Under the pieces are notes generated by a model. It worked only from the letters and a program-made list of their open reading frames with translations. It was not told the DNA's origin and ran no database searches. Position numbers and translations under genes: made by a program. Below, piece by piece: positions 62,090 to 64,000 of a stretch of DNA of 64,000 bases; the stretch's first letter is position 1; each line of letters begins with the position of its first letter. The DNA is from Agelaius tricolor (lineage: Eukaryota > Chordata > Aves > Passeriformes > Icteridae): the NCBI GenBank assembly GCA_023055355.1, contig JALJCS010000035.1:1612001-1676000 (forward strand). Reading direction: 5' to 3'.

Positions 62090-62400
62090 GGCTGGTGGTC
62101 CTGCAGCTTCGACACTGGATGTCTGGCTCACGCTCTCTATTTTTGAAAAACATTAATAATCATAATCCATATAAAACTGTCATATTGGTTCAACATGTAC
62201 GTCACCAAAGCCCTGGCTAATTTATCAAAGATTTAGTGTTGGGTTGAACAAAGTCTCATTTTTGTAAGCAGATGCAGTTTGCTGGATTGTCCTGTCATCA
62301 CCCTCTGTTCCCACTGGAAAGATGCATCGTATCAGCAACTTCAAGAAGTTCTAAAAAAAAAAAGTTCATTTTAAACCAGCAATGTAAACACTTATTGAAT
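62090..62400. other. Candidate conserved non-coding element
   Basis: AT-rich non-repetitive block with ACATTAATAATCATAATCC, AACATGTACGTCACC (a CRE-like ACGTCA), GGCTAATTTATCAAAG and GTTGGGTTGAACAAAG. Distinct from the GC-rich sequence that follows. Evidence is composition only. Confidence 0.25.
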
Positions 62401-64000
62401 GCTCCATGCCAGTGATGAATTAAATAAAGAGTTTAGGGGCTCAAAGTGGGTGTGCAGCCCTGCAGCCAGCAGTGGGTGGGTCACCACAGTGGGACGGGGC
62501 ATGGCACAGCAGTCACACCCTGGGAAGGACACCTCGAGGGAGCTGGAATGCTAAAGCAGATGTGGCAGATGGAACTGTCTGTTCAAGGATGCAGCCTGGG
62601 TGCCTGCAGGGCTGTTGGCATGGGCAGTGGAAGCATGCCAGGCTTTGGCAGGAATCCCTGGGCTCAGGAGATGAGCAAAGGGCACAGCGAGGAGGAGGAT
62701 GAGGAGCACGCAGAAGAATGGAAGGGCTGGGGGCAAGGGCTGGCTCTGCTTCGTGTTTGTGAGCCCTGGCTGCACACCCAGCCTGTCCCAGTGCTGCACT
62801 GGGCACAGCTTTGTGGTCCCTGCAAAGGGAAAAAGCGACAAGGGCACCCCAGGACCTCCTTCCTGGGCAGTGCAGGCACCCCATGGGCACCCTGTGTGAG
62901 AGGTGCCAGCAGGGAAACTCGGTGTGAGGCAGGACAGACGGACACGGGGCTGAGCTGCAGCTGCTGGGACAGGAAAAGCTGCAGCAGGTGGGGCTGCCAG
63001 CGAGGTGGGTGAGAAAGCAGATGGCAAATTCCCTGCTGGTGCAGGGTGGGGAGAGGGGTGTGAGGGTCCTGGCTCACAGTGTGGAGGAGATGGTATCATG
63101 TGCAATGCACTGCTCCTACTTCCTTATACAGTAAATTGGTAACTTTTTTGTATTAAATCAGATTTTATCACCGAATCAATCTTGCACTTTTCTATTCTCG
63201 TTCTCTACAAATGACCTTTTTTAGCTCTCCTCAGCTCTTTCCTGATGGGACTCATTAGGAGCTGGTGCTGATTCTTAGAGGCATTCACTTTCACTCAGCA
63301 TCTGGAGATTTTTCAGACAATGCTCTGTTGAAATGGTCCCTGCAGCTTTCCTGTGATGTGCTCAGTGTCACAGCCCCTCCTGGGCCATCTGCCTGCATCC
63401 CACAAACGTGTTTGGTGTAAGCTGAATCCTTCCCACCCATCCTTCTAGTGAGATGGGACTGAGATCTGCACAAGCACAACCTGAATTTGCAGAATTTTAA
63501 GAGTTTTTGTGATGTATTTTGACCACAAACCCTACATAAACCTTGGAGTAGAACAATGTGGTTAAAAAACCAACTCCTCCATCCTTAAAAACTCTCAACA
63601 TTTTGTACCTAACGTGGTTGAATTCTTCATAAAGCCTTTAGCTCTGGTGGGTGCTAATCCTAAGTTTGATGTCAGAGGTTTTGCACATACTTTGCAGGGT
63701 GTTTGTGCACTTCCTGGTGTAAAAGCTGACTGATGTTTGCTCTTTTCATTTGCTGCCTGTATCACATAATAAGCAGCCTCCTCTTGGTTGTGTGGAACTA
63801 TTCCTGTCATTTATTCCAGTTTTCTCAGCAAACCAGAGTCATGGAAAGGAAGACTGTTCTCATTCATGGATCTCTAACAGTCCAAGAGCTCTCTCGTGGG
63901 GGCTCCCCAGGGCTGTGTGTTCTCAAGACAAACTTTCTGCAAATATTCTGTGCCCATGGGTGGAAATTCCTCCAAAAAAGTAGCTGGGTGTCCAGCAGAC
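62401..64000. other. Unique sequence, no gene seen
   Basis: GC-rich from 62440 to 63060, AT-rich later. The 188-codon forward frame at 62446-63012 overlaps a 184-codon minus-strand frame and has no recognisable domain. Confidence 0.5.

Noticed and set aside
62446..63012. 188-codon forward frame with an acidic stretch
   Set aside because: No recognised family; a 184-codon minus-strand frame covers the same DNA.

Overview
The window is vertebrate nuclear DNA, most likely from a songbird (passerine). The evidence is at least ten fragments of CR1 retrotransposons with their octamer 3' tails, several families of short endogenous-retrovirus LTRs (mostly solo, AT-tract-containing, with 6-bp target duplications) of the kind abundant in finch and sparrow genomes, and many GC-rich minisatellites. 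The songbird assignment is inference from repeat style; no species-diagnostic gene is present.

No protein-coding gene, tRNA, rRNA or CRISPR array could be supported. The longest open frames (508, 421, 396, 360 and 250 codons) all lie wholly or largely in tandem arrays whose unit lacks stop codons. The remaining frames of 150-240 codons sit in GC-rich unique DNA and show no recognisable domain. The window therefore reads as intergenic or deep intronic sequence.

Layout. 1-9.7 kb: two CR1 fragments, a 1.3-kb decamer minisatellite, an antisense ERV 3' end plus LTR (3.9-4.5 kb), a 640-bp antisense LTR (5.0-5.6 kb), a duplicated composite 29-bp minisatellite (6.15-7.39 kb), AT-rich arrays, and a diverged LTR with an AT expansion next to a 92-bp repeat. 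10-16.5 kb: LTRs, one inserted into an AT array and one into a CR1, a CR1-linked minisatellite at 13.4 kb, and a further ERV remnant at 16 kb. 16.5-24 kb: mostly unique DNA with AT-rich blocks that may be conserved non-coding elements. 24-40.3 kb: CR1 pieces, LTRs, a minisatellite at 35.1-35.7 kb, a rearranged LTR at 31 kb containing a perfect local inversion, and a CR1 3' end in three tandem copies at 39.7-40.3 kb. 40.3-53.8 kb: unique DNA, a pure GGAGA array, a 59-61-bp minisatellite, an LTR with a 173-bp internal duplication, a second decamer minisatellite (49.3-50.1 kb), two solo LTRs in inverted orientation 318 bp apart, and a 341-bp tandem duplication. 53.8-64 kb: CR1 copies, a three-copy 170-bp repeat, a second copy of the 3.9-kb ERV 3' end, a complete solo LTR with exact 6-bp target duplications and a 300-bp AT expansion, a CR1 with a tail expanded to about 300 bp, and an LTR fragment flanked by 28-bp direct repeats.

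No new multi-gene system was found. The points most worth a second look are structural: the templated inversion at 31.2 kb, the 28-bp direct repeats at 61.4-61.7 kb, the two decamer arrays (one nearly indel-free, one with regular G-runs), the array with 21 E-box/splice-donor-like motifs, the repeated AT expansion inside one LTR family, and several AT-rich unique blocks that could be conserved regulatory elements.
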